In this document: in pieces, positions 55,316-64,000 of the stretch
Position numbering within the stretch: position 1 is the first letter of the stretch
Layout of the letters: every line of letters begins with the position of its first letter
Assembly (NCBI RefSeq): GCF_902788255.1
Contig: NZ_CADAJR010000006.1
Location: forward strand, 1-64,000
Direction of reading: 5' to 3'
Source of the DNA: an uncultured Methanobrevibacter sp.
GTDB lineage: Archaea > Methanobacteriota > Methanobacteria > Methanobacteriales > Methanobacteriaceae
Length of the DNA stretch: 64,000 nucleotides
Position numbers and translations under genes: made by a program
The notes under the pieces: generated by a model
What the model saw: the letters and a program-made list of their open reading frames with translations, nothing else
The model's database searches: none
Told to the model about the DNA's origin: nothing

Positions 55316-56344
55316 ATGAAATGCGAAAATACCTATTCTCCAATTAGTTGTTTGTTTTCAAAGCAATTAAATCTTTAGGATTTTGGTTTTGAAAAGCCTG
55401 CACTCAAAAAAATCAAAGAAATTAACAAGGACATTAAGCCAAATAAACTGTTGAAATTCATTAAATATGTGTTTAAATACTCAAAAATCGTGTTAAATAA
55501 GTATTCAAGCCATTTTTCAAAGCATGATTTCACACAACCTGCATTATTCACACTTTTAGCAGTGAAAATATATACTCGAAGCACCTGCAGACAAATAACA
55601 GATTTATTGGAGTTATCTGATACCATACAGAAATATTTACACTTAAAAAAGATTCCACACTACACAACACTCCAGAAATTCTTTCAAAGACTTCCAACAT
55701 CAATATTGCAAGAATTAAATAAACAAATATTATTAAATCATGAAATAAATGGCGAAATAATTGCTTTAGATGGAAGTGGATTCACTAACGACTGCGCAGA
55801 CAAATATTACGCAATAATCAGACGAAAAGAAAGAAAAAGCTACGTAAAAAACCATATTTCAATCGATGTAGACAGCAGATTAATACTTCATTATGCAGCC
55901 CAAAGAGGTCCAAAATTCGATACACGCTTTGCATTAGCAACAATAAGAAATATAAAGAAATATAAACCAAAATACATCTTAGCAGACAGAGCATATGATA
56001 CAGAACCCATCAGAAAATGAATAAACGAAGAAGCAAAAGCAGAAGATCAAATACCACTAAAAACCAGAGCAAAAACAGGACATTATCGACTAAAAAGTAA
56101 AAAACAATTCAACCAGGAAATATATTCAAGAAGAAATAACGTTGAATCAATATTTAGTGTAATAAAAAGAATATTCAACGGAACAAACCGAAGTAGAAGC
56201 CTACAATTATCAAATAAAGAAACAAAACTCAAAAATACAATCTACAACATCTATATCGATCAACTCAAATTCAATAAAAATGAGGATTTCTACAAAGCCA
56301 AGATTTATATAAATGGTGAATATATTATACATTGGAGGGTTTAG
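55316..56344 (+). pseudogene. Inactivated IS4/IS5-type DDE transposase
   Basis: One 342-codon frame with two internal stops, TAG at 55376-55378 and TGA at 56018-56020, and a final TAG at 56342. The DDE residues are visible: ALDGSG, LADRAYD, and RRNNVESIFSVIKR. The TGA sits where RK-W-INEEA would be natural, one base from TGG. A helical N-terminal domain precedes. No terminal inverted repeat is clear. The element is a remnant; nothing nearby depends on it. The flanks 55120-55315 and 56345-56489 hold nothing else I can support. Confidence 0.8.
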
Positions 56345-56489
56345 TTTAATTTAAAATTTTCAATGATAAATTTTGAAGGATGCATCTTATTTTTGCGACA
56401 ATTGAAGTGTTGGTCTCACATCATATGTTTTTGGTGATAGCGTTCACTATAGTAAGAAAAATATCTCAAAAAGATTATATTAGGTTAGG

Positions 56490-57131
56490 CTAGTATTTTG
56501 AATCAATTTTTTCAATTACCTTTTTAACATTCACTTTTGTTTCAAAACAGCCTGTTTTTTCAAGCAATACTCCTTGAGGGTAAAAATCAGACAGTAACAT
56601 CATCATCTGGTTTAGGTCCTCATGACAGGCAACGCCAAGAACAGTCTGGAACTTGTTTTCCATCACTATTTTTTTAACGAAACTGGAACCTGGAACGATG
56701 TACATTTTATATCCTAAAGGTTCTGCTTTTTTCTTTATTACACCGATTGAGCATAATCCGCATTCAGTGCAGTTCAATCCTTCCTTTTGAAGTGTTGCAG
56801 GACAATCTTTATGCCTGAGACAATGTGGTAGGAATATCAATGTCTTTTCAGCGGGGATTCTGTTGTACTGCTCCTTGTTCAAATCGTTTCTCACCTTGAT
56901 TGCAATGTCGTCAATCAGATTGTCGTCAAGTTTTAGAAAATGAGCTATTGTTTTCAGGGGTGAGTAGAGAAGGTCAACTATGTATAGCAGGAATCTTGGA
57001 AACTTTATCTGGTTTTTCTTGGCTATCAAAAGGCCCAGTATAAGGAATATGATCAGCAATATTATGATTATTCCCACTATAAGCACTACCAATTGGCCTA
57101 AGAACATGTAAAAAGAATCAATGAACAACAT
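56490..57131 (-). CDS. DUF116 membrane protein with cysteine cluster
   Basis: A 213-residue protein with an N-terminal membrane helix (about 10-35) and a DUF116-type domain: LIFLPHCLRHKDCPA, then CTECGLCSIG, and GVACHEDLN. The cysteine pattern suggests an iron-sulfur or zinc site. The family is widespread in methanogens but has no known reaction. The next gene upstream is 9 bases away. Confidence 0.8.
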   Translation of the reverse strand: MLFIDSFYMFLGQLVVLIVGIIIILLIIFLILGLLIAKKNQIKFPRFLLYIVDLLYSPLKTIAHFLKLDDNLIDDIAIKVRNDLNKEQYNRIPAEKTLIFLPHCLRHKDCPATLQKEGLNCTECGLCSIGVIKKKAEPLGYKMYIVPGSSFVKKIVMENKFQTVLGVACHEDLNQMMMLLSDFYPQGVLLEKTGCFETKVNVKKVIEKIDSKY

Positions 57132-57140
57132 TATTTCAAC

Positions 57141-57593
57141 CTAAAACTCTTCAATGGTGTAATTGTCAAATTCCTTGTTCAGTCTAACTCCTGTTGGTGT
57201 TTTTACAATTTCAAGTCCGGACAGGCTGTCGCATGAGCACAGCACGTTCTGTTCGGGATGTGTTCCGGGAGTGATGTTGCAGTTTAGGTTTACTTCATCT
57301 CCGATTGATATGACTGTTTCCAATCGTTTTGTTGATGGATGGTCCTTATTTAAAATCACCAAGGGTGAGGACTCTTCACGGCTGAGGTAGGCTTGTGACC
57401 TTATTGCACGCTTGTCCTTTTTGAAGTTTGAAACGGCGATTATGTCATCTGATTCTAAAAACTGGACTATTTCCTCATTGTCCTGTGTTGCGATAAATAG
57501 CATCTTGTTTTCATAGGCCACTTTTACAACGCCAACCATTCCGGTTTCACCTTCAAGAAATAGTATTTCATCATCTTTAAAATCAATATTCAT
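57141..57593 (-). CDS. Hypothetical beta-rich protein
   Basis: A 150-residue soluble protein with many short beta strands (EGETGMVGVVKVAYENKMLFI) and a run of polar residues later; two cysteines (LCSCDS) are present. No family is recognised. It precedes the DUF116 gene by 9 bases on the minus strand, so the two are likely cotranscribed. Confidence 0.55.
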   Translation of the reverse strand: MNIDFKDDEILFLEGETGMVGVVKVAYENKMLFIATQDNEEIVQFLESDDIIAVSNFKKDKRAIRSQAYLSREESSPLVILNKDHPSTKRLETVISIGDEVNLNCNITPGTHPEQNVLCSCDSLSGLEIVKTPTGVRLNKEFDNYTIEEF

Positions 57594-57603
57594 GTTATCA
57601 CAA

Positions 57604-57639
57604 AAAAATAAAAAAAGAGAGTAAATGGGAATTTACTCT
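57604..57639 (-). terminator. Hairpin terminator of the zinc-ribbon gene
   Basis: On the minus strand AGAGTAAAT (57639-57631) pairs with ATTTACTCT (57626-57618), loop TCCC, then a T-rich run. The arm includes the stop of the preceding gene. Confidence 0.6.
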
Positions 57640-57788
57640 GCAAGTTCCACATTGTCGCTTTGACAAGATGGACAAACAACTTTTTTTCCAAGTCCTTTAA
57701 AGGAATTTCCACAGTCTTTACAGTGATATTTTTTGGTTTTTAATTTTTTCAAATCAATATCAGCCATTGGGCCTCCACTTGAACACAT
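57633..57788 (-). CDS. Small zinc-ribbon protein
   Basis: A 51-residue protein with one zinc ribbon, CKDCG then CPSCQ about 15 residues later, and a basic N-terminal half (KKLKTKKYHCK). GGTGAT precedes the ATG on the minus strand. Short zinc ribbons of this kind bind nucleic acid or join larger complexes; the partner is unknown. It ends in a hairpin terminator. Confidence 0.7.
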   Translation of the reverse strand: MCSSGGPMADIDLKKLKTKKYHCKDCGNSFKGLGKKVVCPSCQSDNVELAE

Positions 57789-57851
57789 TTTAAATCACCT
57801 ATATAATAATATATTATAATCTATTTTTAAATGTATTGTAAAAATGATTAA

Positions 57852-58862
57852 TCAAAGCAACTTTTGAGTATCCTGAATTTGTTTTAGTGTTTGTGAATCA
57901 TTTGTCAGGTCAAATTTCAACTCCAGGAAGTAAAGTAACTGGTTATACAATTTGTTTTGGTCATATTCCTTAATGAATTCGTCCAATGTTTCTAAAATGA
58001 AAGGATTTGGGCCAATCTGAATTTTTTTATCTTCAATAATCTTTATGCATTCATTCAACGGCAATTCCATATTGTCATTTTTTGATTGGATATATTTGAT
58101 TTCGGTGTATGCAACGGGACTTGCCTCATACTCCATGCTGTAGATGAAAAGTGCCATTGCTGTTTTCATCTGGTTTTCCTCGATGTAGTAGTGCCCGAGG
58201 TTTCTGTAGCATCTTGCAATGTCCTGTGGATAATAGGCATATTGCAGTGCATCTGTTGTTCGAATGAAGTATTCGTTGTAGTTGTAGGTATGTATCCTGT
58301 AGATTTCGGTAAGCTCAAGGATGATTCTTGCAGAAACCGGATTTATCTTATTGGCCTTTTTAAGGTACTTTTCGGCATTGTCATAATCCTTTGTTTCAAG
58401 AAGCAGGAATCCGTAGACATAGTACAAATCAAGCAGTGGCTGATCGTCGGGAATGTATCTCAACTCCTTTTTGGCACCGATGTATTTTCGAAATAGTATT
58501 TCCTCCAGGGGATTTGTGAAATAGTGGTATTCGCTAACCTTGTCGTCTTCGAACATTCCAGGAAATGTTTTCATGAATTCATTTAGCTTTTCCAATGGTT
58601 TTTCATAGTTTCCATTTTCAATGTCATAATAAATATCGTTTAGAATGTCCATTATAGGATTTTCCTCATTGGAAATGTCAATATATTCCTGTTTTTCATC
58701 TTCGCTTAAGCAATCCCACATAAGACGTGATATTTCCTTGATTATCTCCTTGTTGTATGGATGATCCTGGTAGACTTCTATTTGGCTTGACAGGTACTGC
58801 CTGTTTAAATCTTTGTTTGAACCAAGATTGGATTTGATTTCTTTTATTATATCTTCGTACAT
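57852..58862 (-). CDS. TPR-repeat protein
   Basis: A 336-residue helical protein with several tetratricopeptide-like units, e.g. LETKDYDNAEKYLKKANKIN near residue 155 and the stretch DIARCYRNLGHYYIEENQMK near 215. No enzyme domain is visible; it likely binds other proteins. ATG 58862 follows GGTG at good spacing. It diverges from the thermosome gene. Confidence 0.65.
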   Translation of the reverse strand: MYEDIIKEIKSNLGSNKDLNRQYLSSQIEVYQDHPYNKEIIKEISRLMWDCLSEDEKQEYIDISNEENPIMDILNDIYYDIENGNYEKPLEKLNEFMKTFPGMFEDDKVSEYHYFTNPLEEILFRKYIGAKKELRYIPDDQPLLDLYYVYGFLLLETKDYDNAEKYLKKANKINPVSARIILELTEIYRIHTYNYNEYFIRTTDALQYAYYPQDIARCYRNLGHYYIEENQMKTAMALFIYSMEYEASPVAYTEIKYIQSKNDNMELPLNECIKIIEDKKIQIGPNPFILETLDEFIKEYDQNKLYNQLLYFLELKFDLTNDSQTLKQIQDTQKLL

Positions 58863-58978
58863 TAACACACCAAAAGTTACTTTAATGGGTAAGGTTTTTA
58901 TATTACCTCTTACCTATCTAAATATGTATAAAAACTTATTTTTATATTTAATTTAAAAAATTTTAAGGTGATTATTAA

Positions 58979-60628
58979 ATGGCAAATCAACCAATATTTA
59001 TCCTTCCTGAAGGAACTGAAAGATATTCAAAAAGAGACGCTTTAAGAATGAATATCACAGCTGCTAAAGTATTAGCAGGTATTGTAAGAACTACATTAGG
59101 TCCTAAAGGTATGGACAAAATGTTAACCAATTCATTAGGTGATGTTACAGTCACCAACGATGGTGCAACCATCATGCAGGAAATGGAAATCAACCAACCT
59201 GCAGCTAGAATGTTAGTGGAAACCGCTAAAAAACAAGAACAAATCGTCGGAGACGGAACCACATCTGTTGTTGTTATTGCTGGTGAATTATTGGCAAAAG
59301 CTGAAGAGTTACTCGAAGACGGAATTGCAACATCCGTTGTAGTAAAAGGTTACAGAAATGCTACCAAAAAGGCTGTTGAATTATTAAAAGACATCGCAAT
59401 TGATGCCGATGATGAAGAAACTCTTAAAAAAGTTGCTGTAACTGCTATGAGTGGTAAAGGTTCAGACTATGCAAAAGAACACTTAGCAGATTTAGTTGTA
59501 AAAGCAGCATTAAGAATCAAAGAGGATGGAAAATCCGATATCGATAATATTAACATCCAAAGGGTTTCAGGAGACTCTGTGGAAGATTCATTTTTAGCAG
59601 AAGGTATCATCATTGATAAGGCACCTGTTTCCAAAAACATGCCTAAGGATGTTGAAGATGCAAAAATTGCTATCATGAAATATCCTATTGAGTTAAAAGA
59701 CATCAATACTGATACCAAAATAGACATTACAAGTCCTGACCAGTTTGAACTATTCCTCAAACAGGAAGAAGACATGATTAAGGAGTTAGTGCAAAAAATC
59801 ATCGACTCCGGTGCTAATGTACTGTTCTGTCAAAAAGGTATTGACGACATGGCTGAACACTACCTTAAAAAAGCAGGAATCATGGCTTTCAAACGTGTTA
59901 AAAAATCTGATATGGAAAGAATCGCAAAAGCTACCGGTGCTAAACTTGTAACCGACATTGAAGATTTATCTGAAGAAAAATTAGGTAAAGCAGGTCACGT
60001 ATATCTTGATAAAATATTTGATCACGAATTAACCTTAATCGAAGAATGTGACAACCCTAAAGCATCCTCAATCGTTTTAAGAGGAAGTACCCGTTATGTA
60101 ACCGAACAAATCGCAAGGGCACTTGATGATGCATTAGGAGTAGTTGCAGCAACCATTGAAGAAGGTAAAGTTCTCATTGGTGGTGGAGCATGTGAAATCG
60201 ATTTAGTAAAACAATTAAGGGAATATGGTGAATCCGTAAGTGGAAGAGAACAATTAGCTATTTTAAAATATGCTGAAGCTCTTGAAGTTATTCCAAGAAC
60301 CTTAATTGAAAATGCAGGTCTTGACACCATTAACCTGATTGCAGACTTAAAAGCTGCTCATGAAGAAAATCCATTCATCGGAATCAATGTATTTGAAGGT
60401 AAAGTAGTTGACATGAAAGATGCAGGCGTAATCGAACCGTTAAGAGTTAAAATCCAAGCTCTCCAATCCGCTGGAGATGCTTCTGAAATGATCTTACGTA
60501 TTGACGATATGATTGCAGCAAGAAATGCACTCAACTCAACCGGACCTGATGAGTCTGGAAACGATGCAAGTGGTATGCCTCCAATGCCAGGTGCTGGCGG
60601 TATGGGCGGAATGCCTCCAATGATGTAA
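58979..60628 (+). CDS. ths: Thermosome subunit (group II chaperonin)
   Basis: A 549-residue chaperonin subunit that folds proteins using ATP. It shows [12 protein letters not shown] (near residue 40), [12 protein letters not shown], the ATP loop [15 protein letters not shown], and GGGACEIDL. The C-terminal tail is Gly/Met-rich ([10 protein letters not shown]), as is typical. Promoter: TATA-like stretch near 58925 and GGTGAT before the ATG. Confidence 0.94.
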   Translation: MANQPIFILPEGTERYSKRDALRMNITAAKVLAGIVRTTLGPKGMDKMLTNSLGDVTVTNDGATIMQEMEINQPAARMLVETAKKQEQIVGDGTTSVVVIAGELLAKAEELLEDGIATSVVVKGYRNATKKAVELLKDIAIDADDEETLKKVAVTAMSGKGSDYAKEHLADLVVKAALRIKEDGKSDIDNINIQRVSGDSVEDSFLAEGIIIDKAPVSKNMPKDVEDAKIAIMKYPIELKDINTDTKIDITSPDQFELFLKQEEDMIKELVQKIIDSGANVLFCQKGIDDMAEHYLKKAGIMAFKRVKKSDMERIAKATGAKLVTDIEDLSEEKLGKAGHVYLDKIFDHELTLIEECDNPKASSIVLRGSTRYVTEQIARALDDALGVVAATIEEGKVLIGGGACEIDLVKQLREYGESVSGREQLAILKYAEALEVIPRTLIENAGLDTINLIADLKAAHEENPFIGINVFEGKVVDMKDAGVIEPLRVKIQALQSAGDASEMILRIDDMIAARNALNSTGPDESGNDASGMPPMPGAGGMGGMPPMM

Positions 60629-61046
60629 AATTTTTGAATATTTTACATTTTTTTCTTTTTTTATTTCTAAAGCTTATTTTTTAATATACACTCTTAAACA
60701 TGTTGTTTTTTAATCTAGATAAACTTAAATCAATGGTTTATACTTAAATAACTTTAAAACATGTTCTGTTTTATATGATAACTACTAAAATTACTGTTAT
60801 AATTTTAATATGGTTAAGTCACTTTAAAAATTATTTCACATAGTTAAATCATTTTACACTATAATTCAAAAAGATATTTACTTTAAACTTAATTTTCACG
60901 ATATTTTAAACTTATTTTTTAAAATTAGACTTATTTCATCGGATTTAGTAAATAAAAAGGTTTATATAAGATATTTATAATAAATATCTTTACAGTGCAA
61001 TTCAGTTTGCACGTTGTTTAAAAAATTGTTATGGAGGTAAATTATT
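60629..61046. promoter_or_regulatory. AT-rich upstream region of the surface-protein gene, with palindromes
   Basis: This 418-base gap has no gene. Near its end are a TATA box (TTTATATA, 60961-60968), then a perfect inverted repeat with 11-base arms around one base (60968-60990: AAGATATTTAT, A, ATAAATATCTT), then GTGCAA (60995-61000) and TTGCAC (61007-61012) six bases apart. GGAGGT (61033-61038) precedes the TTG start. The upstream part also has repeated TTAAA(A)CATGTT words near 60693 and 60750. The palindrome overlaps the likely start site. Confidence 0.6.
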
Positions 61047-64000
61047 TTGAACAATAAAATATTGCTCACTTTTTTGGTATTGCTCATGGCCGTTTTGGCT
61101 GTCGGCGCAGTATCAGCTAGTGATGTAAATGTTACAGATTCAGATGCTATTGGCTTAGTAGATGACACATCAGATGTTTCAGTCCCACTGGAGAATACTG
61201 CTGACTCATCAGAAATTTCTGTATCAAGTGATTCAAATGTTGATAATGATTCATCTAAAGTTTCTCTATCAAGTGAAGAAGTTTTAGAATCTGCAGATTC
61301 AAATACTTTATCAACTAACTCAAACAATAATGATTCTTTAGATAGTGATGATGGGATTACTGTTCTTTCCGAATCAAGTGCTGAATTGACAAATGACAGT
61401 AATAATTCTTCAAAAATTATTGTATCTAAGACAATCACTGCAAAGAACATTTCTAAATATTATAAAGGATCTACTCAATATACTGCAACTTTCTTAGATG
61501 CTTACGGTAATGTTTTGAATAATACTGATGTAAAGATTACCGTTAACGGTGTTACATACACCAAAAAAACAAATGCAAATGGGGTAGTTTCCTTAGCGAT
61601 AAATCTTAAGCCTGGAACATATAAGGTGGTTGCCGTTAATCCGGTTACTGGCTATAGTCTGACAACAACCTATAGGATATTGTCAACAATTACCGCAAGC
61701 AATATCAATAAGGTTTATACCGACGCCAGAAAGTTCACCGCAACATTCTATAAGAGCAACGGTAATGTATTGGCTAAAAAGACAATCAAGTTTAAGATTA
61801 ATGGAAAAACTTACAAAGTGAAAACTAATAGTAAAGGAGTGGCTAGTTTATCATTAAAAACCCTTAAAAAAGGGACTTACAAAATTATATCTTATAATAC
61901 AGATGGTTTGACAAAAACCAATACTGTTAAAGTAGTTAAATCAACTACTTCTTCTTTAACAACTTATACTTATACATTCCTTAAAAGCGATACCAAAAAG
62001 ATTAAGGTAAGATTGCTTAATAAATTTGGTTACGCTCCGGGAAGCGGAAAAATTATTAAAATCAAGATAAACGGTAAGACATATTCTAAAAAGACTAATT
62101 CAAATGGTTATGCAATATTGAACTTGCCGTCCCTTAAGGTAGGAACATACACTGTTAAATATTCCTTTGCAGGAAACAGCTTCTATAAGAAGTCCAGTGC
62201 AAGCAACAAAGTATATATAATTCCTACAAAAAATCCTACTTTCACAGTAAAAAGTACAAAAACATTTGGTCATGGTGCAAAAACAGCATTTCAGGTGGCT
62301 TTGACCTCTGGAAGTGTTCCTTTGGTTAAAAGAACTGTGACACTTACTGTTGATGGTAAATCTTATACAAAAACCACTAACAGCAACGGTATTGTTGCAT
62401 TAACAATCAATCTGGATGTCGGTAAATATACAATCACATACAAAAACAATGCTGAATCTAAAGTAAATTCAAAAACAGGTTCAACTGAAATAACAGTTAA
62501 GGAAAGAACTCCAACAACTGTTACATGGAAGAGTGGAACTTCTTTCTATCAGGGATCTCAATCATATAAGGTTTTATTGAAGGATTCCTCAGGTAAGGCT
62601 TTGGCAAATAAAATTGTTAAATTGACCGTTAACTCTAAAACATATTCCGCCACAACATCCTCAAGTGGTTATGCAACATTTAGCGTCAATGTCGGTCCTG
62701 GAAACTATACTGTTTCATATAATTTTGAAGCAAGCGGGGACAATGATTATGCTCCGTCATCAGGATCTACAAAGATTTCAGTTGCTAAAAAGGATACCAC
62801 CGGATACGGATATTGGCTATTTGGAGGGGATATGAAGAGTGTTAACCTTAAATCATTGGCAACACAGGGAACCAGTGACATATTCCTCAACTACTATGCT
62901 CTTGAGGCACATGGTCAGTCTGCTGTAGAGTCATGGATTGCAAGTGCCAATAAAGTAGGAATTAGGGTTCATATTTGGATGCAGACATTCTACTCAGGAG
63001 GTAGTTGGGTAAATCCAGTTAAAAATGGTGCAGTAAATACTGCATTCTTTAACCAAAAAATATCCGAAGCTCAAAAGTATGCTAAAATAAAAGGAGTTGC
63101 AGGTATACATCTTGACTATTTAAGATATCCTGGAAATGCATATAAAACCTCTGGTGGTACCGCCGCTATCAGTGAATTCACAAGGCAGGTTGCAACTGCT
63201 GTGCATAATATTGATTCCGGTTTAATCGTATCATGTGCTATGATGCCTGAAACAACCAGTAACGCATATTATTACGGACAGGATATTTCAGCACTCAGTA
63301 AATATCTGGACGTTATTATTCCAATGATTTACAAAGGAAATTATGGAAAGACCTCCTCATGGATTACAACCACTACAAAATGGTTTGTACAACATTCCAA
63401 CGGAGCTAAAATCTGGGCAGGATTACAAAGTTACAAGTCAGATGATGATGTTACAAAACTCTCCGCATCTGATCTCAAAAAGGATACCCAGGCAGCACTT
63501 AACGGTAATGGTGATGGTGCAATCATATTCAGATGGGGAATTACAAACTTCATTAATTTCAATTCCCTAACTGATTTGTCCACATCCCCTTCAACTACAG
63601 GTTCTGCATCAATTTCAGATATTGTTGCTGCGGCATATAACTTGAACAATACCATCAAATCAACAGGATCAATTCCAACATCTGTAAGTGTTGGTGGTGC
63701 AACTTATTCCACAGCACAGTTCCTGTATATGATGACTAAAGCTGTAGAATATATCAATTCTGGTAAAACTTCTGAAATTTTACCAATATCTGTAGAGGTA
63801 GCTGCTAATCCTGATAGCACTGCAAAATCAGGTCAATTGAGTATGGATGAATATCTTGATTTGGCGTCAAGAGTAAGTTCATTCATTTCATCAAATAAAT
63901 TAGCTCCAAATTATGCAAGCTCCTCATTGGGTAATATCAAGTATCAGTCTTTAGTTGATACATTTGCAAGAATTGTTGCTTTCTATAAGGTGTATTCAAG
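61047..64000 (+). CDS. Adhesin-like surface protein with Ig-like repeats, GHL10-type barrel and pseudomurein-binding repeats (partial)
   Basis: The frame runs off the window (984 codons seen). A TTG start has GGAGGT upstream. A signal peptide (MNNKILLTFLVLLMAVLAVGAVSA) leads to an acidic Ser/Asp/Asn stretch (25-127), then about five Ig-like beta repeats (128-583, each with KTNSNG-like turns and PGTY or KGTY). A TIM-barrel-like domain (about 585-830) with GIHLDYLRYP (Asp about 690) resembles GHL10-type glycosidases. Two pseudomurein-binding repeats (about 850-908 and 930 onward) with SISDIVAAA and STAQFLYMMTKAVEYIN follow. It is probably exported and wall-bound; it may cut wall or host glycans. 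Confidence 0.8.
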   Translation, partial: MNNKILLTFLVLLMAVLAVGAVSASDVNVTDSDAIGLVDDTSDVSVPLENTADSSEISVSSDSNVDNDSSKVSLSSEEVLESADSNTLSTNSNNNDSLDSDDGITVLSESSAELTNDSNNSSKIIVSKTITAKNISKYYKGSTQYTATFLDAYGNVLNNTDVKITVNGVTYTKKTNANGVVSLAINLKPGTYKVVAVNPVTGYSLTTTYRILSTITASNINKVYTDARKFTATFYKSNGNVLAKKTIKFKINGKTYKVKTNSKGVASLSLKTLKKGTYKIISYNTDGLTKTNTVKVVKSTTSSLTTYTYTFLKSDTKKIKVRLLNKFGYAPGSGKIIKIKINGKTYSKKTNSNGYAILNLPSLKVGTYTVKYSFAGNSFYKKSSASNKVYIIPTKNPTFTVKSTKTFGHGAKTAFQVALTSGSVPLVKRTVTLTVDGKSYTKTTNSNGIVALTINLDVGKYTITYKNNAESKVNSKTGSTEITVKERTPTTVTWKSGTSFYQGSQSYKVLLKDSSGKALANKIVKLTVNSKTYSATTSSSGYATFSVNVGPGNYTVSYNFEASGDNDYAPSSGSTKISVAKKDTTGYGYWLFGGDMKSVNLKSLATQGTSDIFLNYYALEAHGQSAVESWIASANKVGIRVHIWMQTFYSGGSWVNPVKNGAVNTAFFNQKISEAQKYAKIKGVAGIHLDYLRYPGNAYKTSGGTAAISEFTRQVATAVHNIDSGLIVSCAMMPETTSNAYYYGQDISALSKYLDVIIPMIYKGNYGKTSSWITTTTKWFVQHSNGAKIWAGLQSYKSDDDVTKLSASDLKKDTQAALNGNGDGAIIFRWGITNFINFNSLTDLSTSPSTTGSASISDIVAAAYNLNNTIKSTGSIPTSVSVGGATYSTAQFLYMMTKAVEYINSGKTSEILPISVEVAANPDSTAKSGQLSMDEYLDLASRVSSFISSNKLAPNYASSSLGNIKYQSLVDTFARIVAFYKVYS

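Noticed and set aside
55376-56020. TAG or TGA recoding (pyrrolysine or selenocysteine) in the transposase
   Set aside because: No PYLIS or SECIS-like hairpin is evident after either stop, and two different stops in one mobile gene are better explained by decay.
55190-56480. Terminal inverted repeats of the transposase element
   Set aside because: AAAAATAAG and ACACTT occur on both sides in opposite orientation (about 55236-55272 and 56384-56415), but their spacing differs by about 10 bases and no target duplication is visible.
60962-61450. Long minus-strand frame (162 codons) facing the surface-protein gene
   Set aside because: It is a mirror of the Ser/Asp/Asn-rich coding region on the plus strand, has no ribosome site, and runs into the promoter palindromes.

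Overview
The window looks like chromosomal DNA of a Methanobrevibacter-type methanogen (order Methanobacteriales, Archaea). Evidence: AT-rich DNA with archaeal TATA boxes and GGTGAT/GGAGG ribosome binding sites; archaeal lipid genes (egsA, geranylgeranyl reductase, hmgA); coenzyme F420 synthesis (cofC); the archaeal exosome, RNase P proteins, proteasome and thermosome; an NrpR-type operator before amtB-glnK; and, at the right edge, an adhesin-like surface protein with pseudomurein-binding repeats, a signature of pseudomurein-walled methanogens. The genus is an inference from gene content; no rRNA is present.

Layout. 1-120: right end of an IS200/IS605 (TnpB) element with an omegaRNA-like fold. 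0.2-4.8 kb: small carboxymuconolactone-decarboxylase-like protein, CPBP membrane protease, ferredoxin, small membrane protein and P1B-type ATPase, with repeated AGGYATRCCT palindromes suggesting metal control. 4.8-6.6 kb: two-gene ABC importer behind two long palindromes. 6.6-9.8 kb (minus): proS-cofC-thiD-DGC protein. 9.9-12.3 kb: egsA-UPF0179-rpiA-membrane protein. 12.4-20.8 kb: YjbQ-like protein, small regulator, pheT, valS, a TPR/cold-shock-like fusion, a hexapeptide acetyltransferase and a protein I do not recognise. 20.9-22.9 kb: aroA-nth.

23-32 kb is a sulfur region: cysK, cysE, an HTH/Cys-rich regulator, tRNA-Cys(GCA), cysS, two tandem paralogs of unknown function, metY, nifS, nifU-like scaffold and superoxide reductase. 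Near-identical GTTATATAAC palindromes sit over the predicted start sites of cysK, cysE and metY. This is the best candidate here for an undescribed system: a local cysteine/homocysteine regulon, possibly run by the regulator encoded directly after cysE.

32-37 kb is rich in zinc-binding modules: a DHH phosphoesterase fused to DnaJ-type zinc fingers, S1 and OB domains, a seven-ribbon zinc protein, and a zinc-ribbon/zincin protein. 38-43 kb is the RNase P-proteasome-SBDS-exosome superoperon, ending at rrp42. 43-47 kb (minus) holds mobA, a membrane protein, cbiT, ubiX-like and HD-domain genes. 47-49 kb is amtB-glnK with an NrpR operator. 49-55 kb: ferredoxin plus geranylgeranyl reductase, S26-like peptidase, aroD, a conserved unknown, sucD and hmgA. 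55.3-56.3 kb is a dead transposase with two in-frame stops. 56.5-60.6 kb: DUF116 protein, small zinc ribbon, TPR protein and thermosome. 61-64 kb: start of the large surface protein, running off the window.

All function calls come from reading protein motifs by eye; no database search was possible.
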